Assembly: GCA_020160755.1 (NCBI GenBank)
Contig: JAIUPN010000007.1
Coordinates: 124,001 to 188,000 of the forward strand
Reading direction: 5' to 3'
Source of the DNA: Pseudomonadota bacterium
GTDB taxonomy: Bacteria > Pseudomonadota > Alphaproteobacteria > Sphingomonadales > Sphingomonadaceae
Length of the DNA stretch: 64,000 bases
The notes under the pieces: generated by a model
Database searches by the model: none
Told to the model about the DNA's origin: nothing
Seen by the model: only the letters and a program-made list of their open reading frames with translations
Shown: positions 49,103 to 57,744 of the stretch, in pieces
How the letters are laid out: each line of letters starts with the position of its first letter
Position numbering within the stretch: the stretch's first letter is position 1
Position numbers and translations under genes: made by a program

Positions 49103-49354
49103 TCAGCCCGGAGGCGGCAGATCAAAATCGTCGGGTTCGCGTTGTTCGGACCGTTTGAGAAGTTCGTCGCTGCGCGCTGGCCGGGCCTGCGCGTCAGGCG
49201 TCGTAAGCTCCTCCGTCGTCGGGGCGCGTGTGGCGCCAACGGGAATCGCCGCGGCGGGCTGGCCTGCCACGGGCTTCAGATCTTCCTTGCTGCCGCACGC
49301 GCCGAGCAGCGCGGTTGCAGCGAGCGTCATGGTGATGAGGCGCCTGGTCGCCAT
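49103..49354 (-). CDS. Small lipoprotein between argH and lysA
   Basis: 83 residues. RRLITMTLAATALLGAC ends in a lipobox (LGAC, Cys20). The mature part is short, polar and Pro-rich (KPVAGQPAAAIPVGATRAPT, then DELLKRSEQREPDDFDLPPP), matching LptM/YifL-type lipoproteins, which lie next to lysA in many genomes and help LptD assembly. That link is by position and size. Its ATG overlaps the argH stop (TGATG). Confidence 0.78.
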   Translation of the reverse strand: MATRRLITMTLAATALLGACGSKEDLKPVAGQPAAAIPVGATRAPTTEELTTPDAQARPARSDELLKRSEQREPDDFDLPPPG

Positions 49355-50757
49355 CAAATCACTCCTTCGAGCGCCGCGCGGGCCGCAGCGATGGCCTGCC
49401 TTACCCGCTCGGGCGCCGTACCGCCATAGCTCAAGCGGCTGGCGACCGATGCCTCGACCGTCAGCGCCGCGAGCACCTCGGGCGTGACCGCGGCATGGAT
49501 CGCGGCGGCGTCGCCCGCGGGAAGCGCCGACAGCTCGATGCCCAGCTCCTCGGCGCGCTTGACGCACGAACCGACGACATGATGCGCCTCGCGGAACGGC
49601 AGTCCCGCTTCGCGCACCAGCCAGTCGGCAAGATCGGTCGCGGTCGAATAACCCGACGCGGCGAGAGCGCGCATCCGGTCGGTGCGGAAGGTCAGTGTTT
49701 CGATCATTCCGGTCATCGCCGCGAGCGACAGCGCGAGTGCGTCGAAGGCGCCAAAGACGGTTTCCTTGTCGTCCTGCAGATCCTTGGAATAAGTGAGCGG
49801 CAGACCCTTCACGATCACAGCGAGCCGCTGGAAGGCGCCGAGCAGCAGGCCGGCGCGCCCGCGCACCAGTTCGGCGGCGTCGGGGTTGCGCTTTTGCGGC
49901 ATGATCGAGCTGCCCGTCGACCAGGCGTCGGGCAGGCTGATGAAACCGAAAGGCTGGCTGGCCCAGATCACGATTTCTTCGGCGAGGCGCGACAAATGGA
50001 TCGCCGAGATCGATGCGGATGCGCAGAATTCGAGCGCGAAATCGCGGTCGGAAACGGCGTCGATGCTGTTCGCCATCGGGCAGTCGAAGCCGAGCGCGGC
50101 GGCGGTCGCATGGCGATCGACAGGGAACCCCGTCCCCGCCAGCGCCGCAGCGCCGAGCGGCGATTCGTTGAGACGGCGGCGCGCATCGGCAAAGCGCGAC
50201 CGGTCGCGGCCGAACATCTCGACATAGGCGAGGAGGTGGTGGCCGAGTGTCACCGGCTGCGCGACCTGAAGGTGCGTGAAGCCCGGCATGATGCTGTCCG
50301 CATGTTCGTCGGCGCGCACGAGCAGCGCGGTCTGGATTGCCTGCAATCCCGCGTCGATGCGTTCGCATGCGGTGCGCACCCACAGGCGGAAATCGGTCGC
50401 GACCTGATCGTTGCGCGAGCGTGCGGTGTGGAGCCGCCCGGCGGCTTCGCCGACCAGCTCCTTCAGCCGCGATTCGACGGTCATGTGGATGTCTTCGAGC
50501 GCGAGGTCGACGGGTACGCCGTTCGCCGCAAACTCCTCGGCGATCTGGGCCAGCCCGCGGTCGATCGCCACGGCGTCGTCGGCGCCGATGATTCCCGCGG
50601 CGCCGAGCATCGCGGCGTGCGCACGGCTCGCCACGATATCTTCTTCCCACAGACGCTTGTCGATCGGGATCGAGGCGTTAATCTCTTGCATGATTGCAGC
50701 GGGTCCGCCACCGAAGCGGCCGCCCCACATGCTGTTGCTATCCGGAGTATTCGCCAT
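49354..50757 (-). CDS. argH: Argininosuccinate lyase
   Basis: 467 residues, full length. Last step of arginine synthesis (argininosuccinate to arginine and fumarate). The family signature [19 protein letters not shown] is intact, along with [16 protein letters not shown] and [20 protein letters not shown]. The ATG at 50757 gives [20 protein letters not shown]. The TlpA-like gene on the opposite strand begins inside its first ten codons. Confidence 0.97.
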   Translation of the reverse strand: MANTPDSNSMWGGRFGGGPAAIMQEINASIPIDKRLWEEDIVASRAHAAMLGAAGIIGADDAVAIDRGLAQIAEEFAANGVPVDLALEDIHMTVESRLKELVGEAAGRLHTARSRNDQVATDFRLWVRTACERIDAGLQAIQTALLVRADEHADSIMPGFTHLQVAQPVTLGHHLLAYVEMFGRDRSRFADARRRLNESPLGAAALAGTGFPVDRHATAAALGFDCPMANSIDAVSDRDFALEFCASASISAIHLSRLAEEIVIWASQPFGFISLPDAWSTGSSIMPQKRNPDAAELVRGRAGLLLGAFQRLAVIVKGLPLTYSKDLQDDKETVFGAFDALALSLAAMTGMIETLTFRTDRMRALAASGYSTATDLADWLVREAGLPFREAHHVVGSCVKRAEELGIELSALPAGDAAAIHAAVTPEVLAALTVEASVASRLSYGGTAPERVRQAIAAARAALEGVI

Positions 50758-51352
50758 CCGCCGCGTTCCAAGCCCGTATCTTGCGATCCTCGCCGTGCTT
50801 CTGGCCGGATCAATCGCGGGCTGCGATAGGGAAAAGCAGGCGGGCGGGCAAGCGGGGCAAGGCCAAGCAAATGTTTCGGCGGGCCAAGCGAAGGGCGTCG
50901 GCCATTTCCAGCATCAGGTTGACCGAAGCCAGAAGGGCAAGATGGCACCGTCGGCCAGCTTCCGCGGCCCCGACGATGCGCCGGTCACGCTGGCGGCGTT
51001 CCGCGGGCGCCCGCTCCTCGTCAACCTGTGGGCGACATGGTGTGCGCCGTGCGTCGCCGAAATGCCGACACTCGACGCGCTTGCGGTGAAGAGCGGCGAG
51101 CAGATGGCGGTGATCGCGGTCGCGCAGGATTTGCAGGGCGCCGAAATTGTCGATCCGTGGTTCCAGAAGGCGGGGCTGAAGGCACTGCAACCCTATGTCG
51201 ACCCCGAAAACGGTCTGCTCGACGCCGCGAACAGCGCGCTGCCGACGAGCATCTATTATGACGCCGAAGGCCGCGAGATCTGGCGCGTCGTCGGCGCAAT
51301 CGACTGGCAGGGCAAGGAAGCGCAGGCTCTGCTCGCCGAGGCCAAATCCTGA
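50729..51352 (+). CDS. TlpA-type thioredoxin lipoprotein
   Basis: 207 residues. The signal peptide ends in a lipobox (GSIAGC, Cys about residue 32). The thioredoxin-fold part shows [20 protein letters not shown], with the WCAPC active site, [20 protein letters not shown], and cis-Pro in [12 protein letters not shown]. TlpA/ResA-like proteins reduce disulphides in cytochrome c or copper-protein maturation. The start ATG (50729) lies antisense in argH with no clear ribosome site, so a later start is possible but would lose the signal peptide. Confidence 0.82.
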   Translation: MLLLSGVFAIRRVPSPYLAILAVLLAGSIAGCDREKQAGGQAGQGQANVSAGQAKGVGHFQHQVDRSQKGKMAPSASFRGPDDAPVTLAAFRGRPLLVNLWATWCAPCVAEMPTLDALAVKSGEQMAVIAVAQDLQGAEIVDPWFQKAGLKALQPYVDPENGLLDAANSALPTSIYYDAEGREIWRVVGAIDWQGKEAQALLAEAKS

Positions 51353-51370
51353 AACGAGAAAAGGACGGGC

Positions 51371-51391
51371 GCCCCATGACGCCCGCCCTTC
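51371..51391. terminator. Hairpin between convergent genes
   Basis: gggcgccccatgacgccc forms a 5-bp-plus stem without a long T-run; a modest terminator candidate for the TlpA-like gene. Confidence 0.35.
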
Positions 51392-51430
51392 CCTGCGACC
51401 CGGAGAGGGCTCCGGGAAACTGGAAAAAGA

Positions 51431-51769
51431 CTATCCGCCGACCGTCACGCGGCCGCTGCGATAGCCCTTCTTGCGCATTTCCTTCACATAATCCTTGTCG
51501 GCGTCGACCACCTCGGTCTCCCATTCGTCCCACGCGTCCCAGCGGTCCTCGCGGTCGGTCGCGTGGCGAAGGTCGCTGCGCAGTTCCTTCTCCGCCTCCA
51601 GAATGTCGGCCTTGTAATTATACCATTGCTGGTTGACGACGCCCGCGATCGGCGACGTGCGGATATGCGGCGCCTCGAATCCCGGAGGCATCGCGCCGTA
51701 AGGAACGGCGGCCACAGCGGCCGTGGCAGGGAGAGCCACTATAATAGCGAGGGTGGTCCATTTTTTCAT
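51431..51769 (-). CDS. Small exported protein, unknown
   Basis: 112 residues. A signal peptide covers residues 1-20 (KKWTTLAIIVALPATAAVAA). The mature part is charged and helical: YNYKADILEAEKELRSDLRH, EDRWDAWDEWETEVVDADKD, KEMRKKGYRSG. AGGAG lies 7 bases before the ATG at 51769. No family is recognised. Confidence 0.65.
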   Translation of the reverse strand: MKKWTTLAIIVALPATAAVAAVPYGAMPPGFEAPHIRTSPIAGVVNQQWYNYKADILEAEKELRSDLRHATDREDRWDAWDEWETEVVDADKDYVKEMRKKGYRSGRVTVGG

Positions 51770-51881
51770 CGTCCATCTCCTGATTGCCCACCCGTTCGGG
51801 GCGGTCAGGGGAGTCAACGAAGCAAGCGCCGCTTTTCTTCCCGGCTGATCGCCGAAATGACACGGGTCGCGGCGGAATCGC

Positions 51882-52883
51882 TCAGCCGGGGTGCGCTTCG
51901 TCGCCGACGGCGGAGCGAAGCAGGCCGCGAAACACGTCCTGTGCGCTGCGTTTTCCCTGCGTCACATCATAAACGTCACGCGCGATCGGCATGTCGAGGC
52001 CGTGCTTTTCGGCGAGCGCGATCACGGTCGGCGCGCTCTTCACCCCCTCGGCGACCATGTTCATCCCTGCGATGATCTCGTCGATCGAGCGCCCCTTGCC
52101 GAGTTCGACCCCGACATGGCGGTTGCGCGACAAGGGACTGGTGCAGGTCGCGATCAGGTCGCCCATCCCGGTGAGGCCCGCGAAGGTTTCCGCGCGGCCG
52201 CCCATCGCTACGCCGAGCCGGGTGATTTCCGAAAGCCCGCGCGTCATCAGCGCAGAGCGCGTGTTGTCGCCCGCGCCGAGCCCGTCGCCCATGCCGACCG
52301 CGATCGCGATGATATTCTTGAGCACCCCGCCCAGCTCGCAGCCCAGCAGGTCGGTGTTGGTGTAAACGCGGAACAGCCCCGAGTGGAACACCGGCTGAAG
52401 CGCGCGAACCACAATCTCGTCCTCCATCGACAGGACGCTCGCGGCCGCCTGCCCCGTCATGATCTCGCGCGCGAGGTTGGGGCCGGTGAGCACGCCGACG
52501 GGGTGGCCCGGAAGCACCTCCTCGATCAGCTCGGTCATCCGCTTGCCCGACGCCAGTTCGAGCCCCTTGGTCAGGCTGATCACCGGTACCCATGGACGCA
52601 GATGATGGCGTGCCTCCTCGAGTACCGCGCGGAAGCTGTGCGAGGGGACGCCCATCACGAGCACATCGGCGCCCGCGACGACTTCGCCCATATCGTTCGT
52701 GGCGCGGAGGATCGGCGGCAGCGCGATGCCGGGCAGATATTTGCGGTTCTCGTGGTGCGTGTTGATGTCGTCGACGGTTTCGGCATCGCGCGCCCACAGC
52801 GTGATCGGCGCGTTGCGCGACACCACCGAGGCTACCGTCGTCCCCCAACTGCCCCCACCGAGCAGCCCCACTTTCAACCGCAT
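51882..52883 (-). CDS. gpsA: NAD(P)-dependent glycerol-3-phosphate dehydrogenase
   Basis: 333 residues. It reduces dihydroxyacetone phosphate to sn-glycerol-3-phosphate. The NAD loop is GGGSWGTT (9-16), then LTKGLELASGKRMTEL with the catalytic lysine, LGCELGGVLKNIIAIAVGMG and the late TRGLSEITRLGVAMGG. The start ATG lies 40 bases behind the alpha/beta hydrolase of the lipid operon, same strand, so it may be the last gene of that operon and supply its glycerol backbone. Confidence 0.97.
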   Translation of the reverse strand: MRLKVGLLGGGSWGTTVASVVSRNAPITLWARDAETVDDINTHHENRKYLPGIALPPILRATNDMGEVVAGADVLVMGVPSHSFRAVLEEARHHLRPWVPVISLTKGLELASGKRMTELIEEVLPGHPVGVLTGPNLAREIMTGQAAASVLSMEDEIVVRALQPVFHSGLFRVYTNTDLLGCELGGVLKNIIAIAVGMGDGLGAGDNTRSALMTRGLSEITRLGVAMGGRAETFAGLTGMGDLIATCTSPLSRNRHVGVELGKGRSIDEIIAGMNMVAEGVKSAPTVIALAEKHGLDMPIARDVYDVTQGKRSAQDVFRGLLRSAVGDEAHPG

Positions 52884-52923
52884 TGGCCTCTCCCGCTATT
52901 TTCCTGAGAGACTGACGGCAGTT

Positions 52924-53856
52924 TCAGTACTTGGCAAGGAAGCCCTTCATCACCGCCGCGGTCGCCTTCGGATCCTCGATCATCGGGACGTGCCCGACAT
53001 GCTCGAAGATATGCGAGACGCTGCCGGCAATGCCCGCTTCGAGCACGGGAACGCAGCTCACGTCGAGCAGCTGGTCATGGCGGCCCCAGATGATCAGCGT
53101 CCGCACCTTTACCTCACCGAGCCGGTCGTTAAGCGGATGGTCGCGGCCCTCGGTGGCAATCACCCAGAAAATCCTGTCGAGCTGGTCGCGATATTTGAGC
53201 GCATCGGCGTAAAAGACCGGCTTCAACCGCGCGGGAATATAGGGCGGTTTGTGGACGACCATCGCCACCAGCCGGTCGGCATCCTCCAGACCGGCGAGGA
53301 CGAGCGGGTTATAATCCTCGTTCGCAGCCTGTTTCTGAAGCGCGCTTTCGTTCGCGCCATTGACCCCGGCATTGTCGAGCAGAATCAGGCTGGCGAGCGC
53401 ATCGGGATAGTCGATCGCATAGCGCAGCGCGATCCACCCGCCCATGCTGTTGCCGGCGAGGTGCGGACGCTGAAGCCCGAGCGCGTCGGCGAACGCCTTG
53501 AGCCGCGCGGTTTGCGCCTGAAGGTCATAGGCAAGATCGGGGTTGCGCTCATTCTCGCCGAACCCCGGCAGGTCGGGGGCAATGACATGATAATCGCGCG
53601 TCAGATACGGCGCGATCATCGACCAGTTATCCTTGTCGCCGGCGAAGCCATGGACGAGCAGCAGCAGCGGCTTCGACGGGTCGCCGCCTTCGAGATAGGG
53701 CCAGCTGCGGCCGTCGACGGTGATGCTCTTCTGAACCATCCCGCCGCGGCGGCGAAGCAAGGCGCGTCCGAGCGCAACCAGGCGGCCCGGGAAGAGGAAA
53801 TACATCAGCGCGAGCGCGATCAGCGGCGCAAAAAGGAGGACGAGAAGGATTCTCAT
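52924..53856 (-). CDS. Alpha/beta hydrolase (lipase-like)
   Basis: 310 residues. An N-terminal helix (about 2-20: RILLVLLFAPLIALALMYFL) anchors it. The hydrolase core has LLLLVHGFAGDKDNW, the nucleophile serine in LAGNSMGGW, aspartate in IIWGRHDQLL and histidine in HVGHVPMIEDP. It belongs to the carboxylesterase/lipase branch, and the membrane anchor suggests lipid substrates. Its start overlaps the stop of the next hydrolase by 4 bases (ATGA), so the two are coupled. Confidence 0.87.
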   Translation of the reverse strand: MRILLVLLFAPLIALALMYFLFPGRLVALGRALLRRRGGMVQKSITVDGRSWPYLEGGDPSKPLLLLVHGFAGDKDNWSMIAPYLTRDYHVIAPDLPGFGENERNPDLAYDLQAQTARLKAFADALGLQRPHLAGNSMGGWIALRYAIDYPDALASLILLDNAGVNGANESALQKQAANEDYNPLVLAGLEDADRLVAMVVHKPPYIPARLKPVFYADALKYRDQLDRIFWVIATEGRDHPLNDRLGEVKVRTLIIWGRHDQLLDVSCVPVLEAGIAGSVSHIFEHVGHVPMIEDPKATAAVMKGFLAKY

Positions 53857-54713
53857 ACCGCGCCCGTCGCTTTCACATGCGCGTCGAACCAGCCGACGAG
53901 GTCATCGAGCACCGCATCGCGTTCGGGCTCGTTATAGATTTCGTGGAACAGGCCGGGATAGATTTCGAGCCGCTTGTCGGTCGACGCGACATTGGCAAAC
54001 AGGTAGCGCGAGCCTGCGGGCGCGGTGAGCCGGTCGGCCTCGCCGTGCTGGATCAGAATCGGCAGCTTGATCTTCGGCGCGTCGGCCTGTGCGACCGCCA
54101 TCGCGTCCATGAACTCCTTGCCCAGCCGCGCGCCGATCTTGCCTTCATAGACGAGCGGGTCGGCGCGATAGGCGGCGACGACCTGTGGATCGCGGCTCAC
54201 CCCGTTGGAATCGAGCGACAGCACCCCGAGGCGCGGGAAGAAGCGCGAGAGGAAGCGGCTGATCCACACGGTGAAGCGCGACGGCGGTTCGGCGGGCAGG
54301 ATCGCGGGGCCGGAAAGGGCCGCCGCGACGAACGCCTGCTGGCGCTCGACGAGGAACAGGGTCGCGATCAGCCCGCCCATGCTGTGCCCGAACAGCAACC
54401 GCGGCGCGTCGCCGTGATTGATCTCGACGAGGGTCAGCAATTCACTCATTCCGTCGAGAAAGGTCGAAAAGCGCGGAACGAAACCGCCCTCGCCGTCCGA
54501 ATTGCCATGGCCCCAATGGTCGACGGCGTAGATGGCATAACCCGCGTCGGTCAGACGTTTCGCGACATATTCGTAGCGCCCGGCATGTTCGGCATAGCCA
54601 TGCGCGAGCAGCACTACGGCGCGCGGCCGTCCTTCGGGCAGCCAGTGGGTGACATGCAGCTTCGCACCCGCCCCCGCGGATTCGGCGGGCAGGATCACCG
54701 CGCCGGCCGCCAT
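53853..54713 (-). CDS. Monoacylglycerol-lipase-like alpha/beta hydrolase
   Basis: 286 residues. The order HWLPEGRPRAVVLLAHGYAEH, GHGNSDGEGGFVPRF, LFGHSMGGLIA (nucleophile serine), IQHGEADRLT (aspartate) and GLFHEIYNEPERD (histidine) is that of monoacylglycerol lipases (PldB/MGL group). It probably hydrolyses the last acyl chain from monoglycerides. Two bases separate its start from the stop of the patatin gene. The operon context supports a role in stored-lipid breakdown. Confidence 0.88.
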   Translation of the reverse strand: MAAGAVILPAESAGAGAKLHVTHWLPEGRPRAVVLLAHGYAEHAGRYEYVAKRLTDAGYAIYAVDHWGHGNSDGEGGFVPRFSTFLDGMSELLTLVEINHGDAPRLLFGHSMGGLIATLFLVERQQAFVAAALSGPAILPAEPPSRFTVWISRFLSRFFPRLGVLSLDSNGVSRDPQVVAAYRADPLVYEGKIGARLGKEFMDAMAVAQADAPKIKLPILIQHGEADRLTAPAGSRYLFANVASTDKRLEIYPGLFHEIYNEPERDAVLDDLVGWFDAHVKATGAV

Positions 54714-54715
54714 GC

Positions 54716-56185
54716 TCAGCGCACCGCTTTCTGAAGCGCGGCGCTGCGGTGGCCGGGGCCATCGTCGCCCGCCTTGTCGATCTTTGCCAGGATCGCTTCG
54801 AGCGCGCGGCTGATCGCGGTCTGGGTACGAACCATCTCGACCTTGGGCCAGGCGGTGCGTTCGCCGGTGTCGATCAGCTCGTCGATGTCCTCCTGCGCGA
54901 GGTCGGACAGGATCTTCGTCGGCGACCAGAATTTCGGCGGGCGGATGATGTTGATGTCGCCCGTATATTCCTGGTTGATCACCGACCTCGCCATGTTCGC
55001 GAGGCTGTTGAGCGGCGGCACCCATTCGAGCGGTTTCTGGAAGATCACCATATTGGCGTTGAGCCACGCCTTGAAGGTCGTCATCGACGCGTGCTGGATC
55101 GCCTCGATCGGCGCCATCTGCTTGCGCGTATCGGTCGCAAAGGGCAGCGCGATCGGGTTCGCCTGGCTGACGATATGATGGTTCACCCCGTACAGCCGTT
55201 CGAGCCGCTTGGTCGGGATGTCGTGCGTTACCGATCCGTCGACCCAGCGCCGGTCGGGCTGATACGGAACGCGCGCGCCGCTGTCGTCGCGCGCCATCAG
55301 CATCACCGGCGGAAAGACGCCAGGCACCGCGCACGACGCGAGCACCGCCTCGCGGATCAGCACGTTCGGCGCGGTAATCGCGTTGAGCAGGCGCCCGTTC
55401 TGGTGTTTTTCGGCGGGCGCGACCGAGACGTTGAGGTGACGGCCGCTGACCTCATACGCCTCCTGAAAGGTCAGATCCGGGATCAGGTCGGCGAGACGCT
55501 CGCGCACCTCATCGGGCGCGAGCCGCCGCCGTTCGGGATCGCGCGCGGGATTGGCGAGGCGTTCGCTGGCGAGGAAGGCGCCGATGTCGACATTCTTGCG
55601 CGTACAGACGACTGCCGCGACGATCGACCCGCCGCTCGCGCCCGACATGATCGCGGGCAATACGCCTTCTTCCCACAAGGCCTTCACGACGCCGATGTGG
55701 AAGAACAGGAAGCTGCCCGAGCCCGAGAGCAGCAGCGCCGAGCGGCCATAGCAATGCTGCGCGCGGCGGAAGAAGTCGCGCTTTTCCTCGCGCGTGATGC
55801 TGCGCGCTGCGGCGATCTTGTCGAGCGACGCGACGACCTCGGCGACATAATCCTCGATCAGCTTTTTCGTGCCGAAGCGCGCCTTTTGATAGAGCCGCTC
55901 GTGCCCCATGCCGTCGATATTGCCGTGGATGCCTTCGTTAAGCACGAAGAGCAGCCCCTTGACGTCACCCGCCGCCGATAGCTTGCGCAGCTTTTCGAGC
56001 CGCGCGCGGATCGCCTTGTAATCGAAATGCTTGCTTTCATCGGCGTCGCGCCATGCCTGCAGTCCCGACTTCCTGTCATGTTCATGCGCCGCTTTCGACC
56101 AAGCGGTATAATCGGGCGCGGTCACCAGATCGCGGTCGGCGCTGAGCGTCGGGGTGAAGAGCATTCGGTAATCCTGCGAGAGCAT
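54716..56185 (-). CDS. DUF3336-patatin-like lipase (Tgl3/4/5 type)
   Basis: 489 residues. The N-terminal DUF3336 part (about 20-145, with FDYKAIRARLEKLRKLSAAG and RDFFRRAQHCYGRSALLLSG) is the segment shared with yeast triacylglycerol lipases Tgl3-5. The patatin domain has the oxyanion GSGSFLFFHIG, the nucleophile S184 in GASGGS and the dyad aspartate D316 in WVDGSV. It most likely releases fatty acids from triacylglycerol or acts on lysophospholipid. It is two bases from the WS/DGAT gene upstream. Confidence 0.9.
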   Translation of the reverse strand: MLSQDYRMLFTPTLSADRDLVTAPDYTAWSKAAHEHDRKSGLQAWRDADESKHFDYKAIRARLEKLRKLSAAGDVKGLLFVLNEGIHGNIDGMGHERLYQKARFGTKKLIEDYVAEVVASLDKIAAARSITREEKRDFFRRAQHCYGRSALLLSGSGSFLFFHIGVVKALWEEGVLPAIMSGASGGSIVAAVVCTRKNVDIGAFLASERLANPARDPERRRLAPDEVRERLADLIPDLTFQEAYEVSGRHLNVSVAPAEKHQNGRLLNAITAPNVLIREAVLASCAVPGVFPPVMLMARDDSGARVPYQPDRRWVDGSVTHDIPTKRLERLYGVNHHIVSQANPIALPFATDTRKQMAPIEAIQHASMTTFKAWLNANMVIFQKPLEWVPPLNSLANMARSVINQEYTGDINIIRPPKFWSPTKILSDLAQEDIDELIDTGERTAWPKVEMVRTQTAISRALEAILAKIDKAGDDGPGHRSAALQKAVR

Positions 56186-56187
56186 CG

Positions 56188-57744
56188 TTATTTTTTCGGA
56201 TTCTTGCCGGTTGCGTTGCCTTTGGCAACCGGTTTCACCCTGTCCTTCGCAGCAGGTTTCGGCGCGGCCTTTGCTTTCGTCTTCGGCTTGGGCGCCGCTT
56301 TCGGCTTTGCCGTAACGGCTATTGGCTTTTGGGGCGTCGGCGTGGCCTTCATCAGGTCCGCGAAACTTTCATCGATACATTCGCGAAAAAAGGCGATGTC
56401 GGGCATCACCGCGCGTTCGGAAATGAGCGAGAAGGCGATGCGGCCGTTGTAGCTGGGGGTCGCAACGAACAGCCCCATATTGTTCGCGAGCGGCGCCATG
56501 CCGTGCTGCTGCACAAGCTGCGCACCCGCGAGATAGAGCGGCACCTGCGCGCCGGGCACGTTCGAGATGAAGAGGTTCGTGCCGCGCACCGCGAAGCGTT
56601 CGCTGGTGACGAGCCGTGCGACCGCCGCCATCGTCGCGCCGGGAATATGCTGCGACAGGTCGGTCATGATCCGTGCGCTGACCCCCGCCTTCGCTTCCTT
56701 CGCCTCGACCGTGTAATCGCGGACCGCCGCGAGCCGTTCGAGCGGATCGGCGATGTCGGTGCGCACCGGCACGCTCATCGCCGACACCTGATTGCCCGGC
56801 TTCGACGCCTTCCCGCCCTTCCCGCGCAAATTGATCGGCGCCACCGCGACGAGGCTGTCCTGCGGTAGCTCCTTATGTTTCTGGAGATATTTGCGCAGTG
56901 CCCCTCCCACGGTCGTCAGCACGACATCGTTGACCGTCGCGCCGGGTACCTTCTTCCGGATTTCGGCCACGTCAGCCAGCGCGACGGTCGTCGCATCGAA
57001 CATCTTGTGCGGGCCAACCGGCACGTTGAAGCGCGTTTCGGGCACGCCCGCCGTCATGCCGCCCTCGGCAATCGATTTCCGCGCCGACGAAATGATCGCG
57101 GGCGACATTTTCATCAGCGCGTTCATGAACTTGACCGGCGATTGCATCGACGCCGACCAGGCGCGCGACAGCGTTTCGGCGCTCGACGGCGCCTTGCCCA
57201 GTTCCTCGACCGGCGGCGGTTCGGGAATCGCGGGCGTGCCCTTTGCATCGATATCGCTCATCGCGATGAAAGCGTGCGCGCCCGATGCACCGTCGACCGC
57301 GGCGTGGTGGACGCGGTGGAGCATCGCGAAACTGCCCTTGGGGATACCTGGAATCCGGTCGAGCCCTTCGATGATATAAATGTCCCAGAGCGGCCGGTTC
57401 ATATCCATCGGCTTCGAGAACCAGCGCGCGACCGCGATGCAGAATTGCCGCCAGTCGCCGGGTTCGGGCAAGCGCGCATGGCTCATATGCGCCTCGATAT
57501 CGAAATGCTCGTCCTCGACCCAATAGGGATGGTCCATGTCGAACGGCAGACGGTGGAGCCGGCGCTTGAACAAAGGCGACGTATCGACACGGCTTTCGAC
57601 GTGGCGGATGATATCCTTGAAGCGCACGAACCCGCCCGGCGCGGTCGAGGGGTCGTAGATATAGACCCCCATGATGTGCGTGAGGTTGTTCGCGGTCTGC
57701 GTATAGAGGAACTGGGCGTCCTGCGCGCTGAGCTGTTTGAGCAT
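56188..57744 (-). CDS. WS/DGAT wax ester synthase / diacylglycerol acyltransferase
   Basis: 518 residues. The acyltransferase motif HHAAVDG is at 146-152. PLW(D) (118-121), NDVVLTTVGGALRKYL and the SNVPG-type ISNVPGAQVPLYLAG are further family marks. It joins acyl-CoA to diacylglycerol or long alcohols to form triacylglycerol or wax ester. The last 45 residues or so are an Ala/Lys/Pro tail (KPKAAPKPKTKAKAAPKPAA), unusual for the family. It starts one base past the PlsB stop, so translation should be coupled. Confidence 0.93.
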   Translation of the reverse strand: MLKQLSAQDAQFLYTQTANNLTHIMGVYIYDPSTAPGGFVRFKDIIRHVESRVDTSPLFKRRLHRLPFDMDHPYWVEDEHFDIEAHMSHARLPEPGDWRQFCIAVARWFSKPMDMNRPLWDIYIIEGLDRIPGIPKGSFAMLHRVHHAAVDGASGAHAFIAMSDIDAKGTPAIPEPPPVEELGKAPSSAETLSRAWSASMQSPVKFMNALMKMSPAIISSARKSIAEGGMTAGVPETRFNVPVGPHKMFDATTVALADVAEIRKKVPGATVNDVVLTTVGGALRKYLQKHKELPQDSLVAVAPINLRGKGGKASKPGNQVSAMSVPVRTDIADPLERLAAVRDYTVEAKEAKAGVSARIMTDLSQHIPGATMAAVARLVTSERFAVRGTNLFISNVPGAQVPLYLAGAQLVQQHGMAPLANNMGLFVATPSYNGRIAFSLISERAVMPDIAFFRECIDESFADLMKATPTPQKPIAVTAKPKAAPKPKTKAKAAPKPAAKDRVKPVAKGNATGKNPKK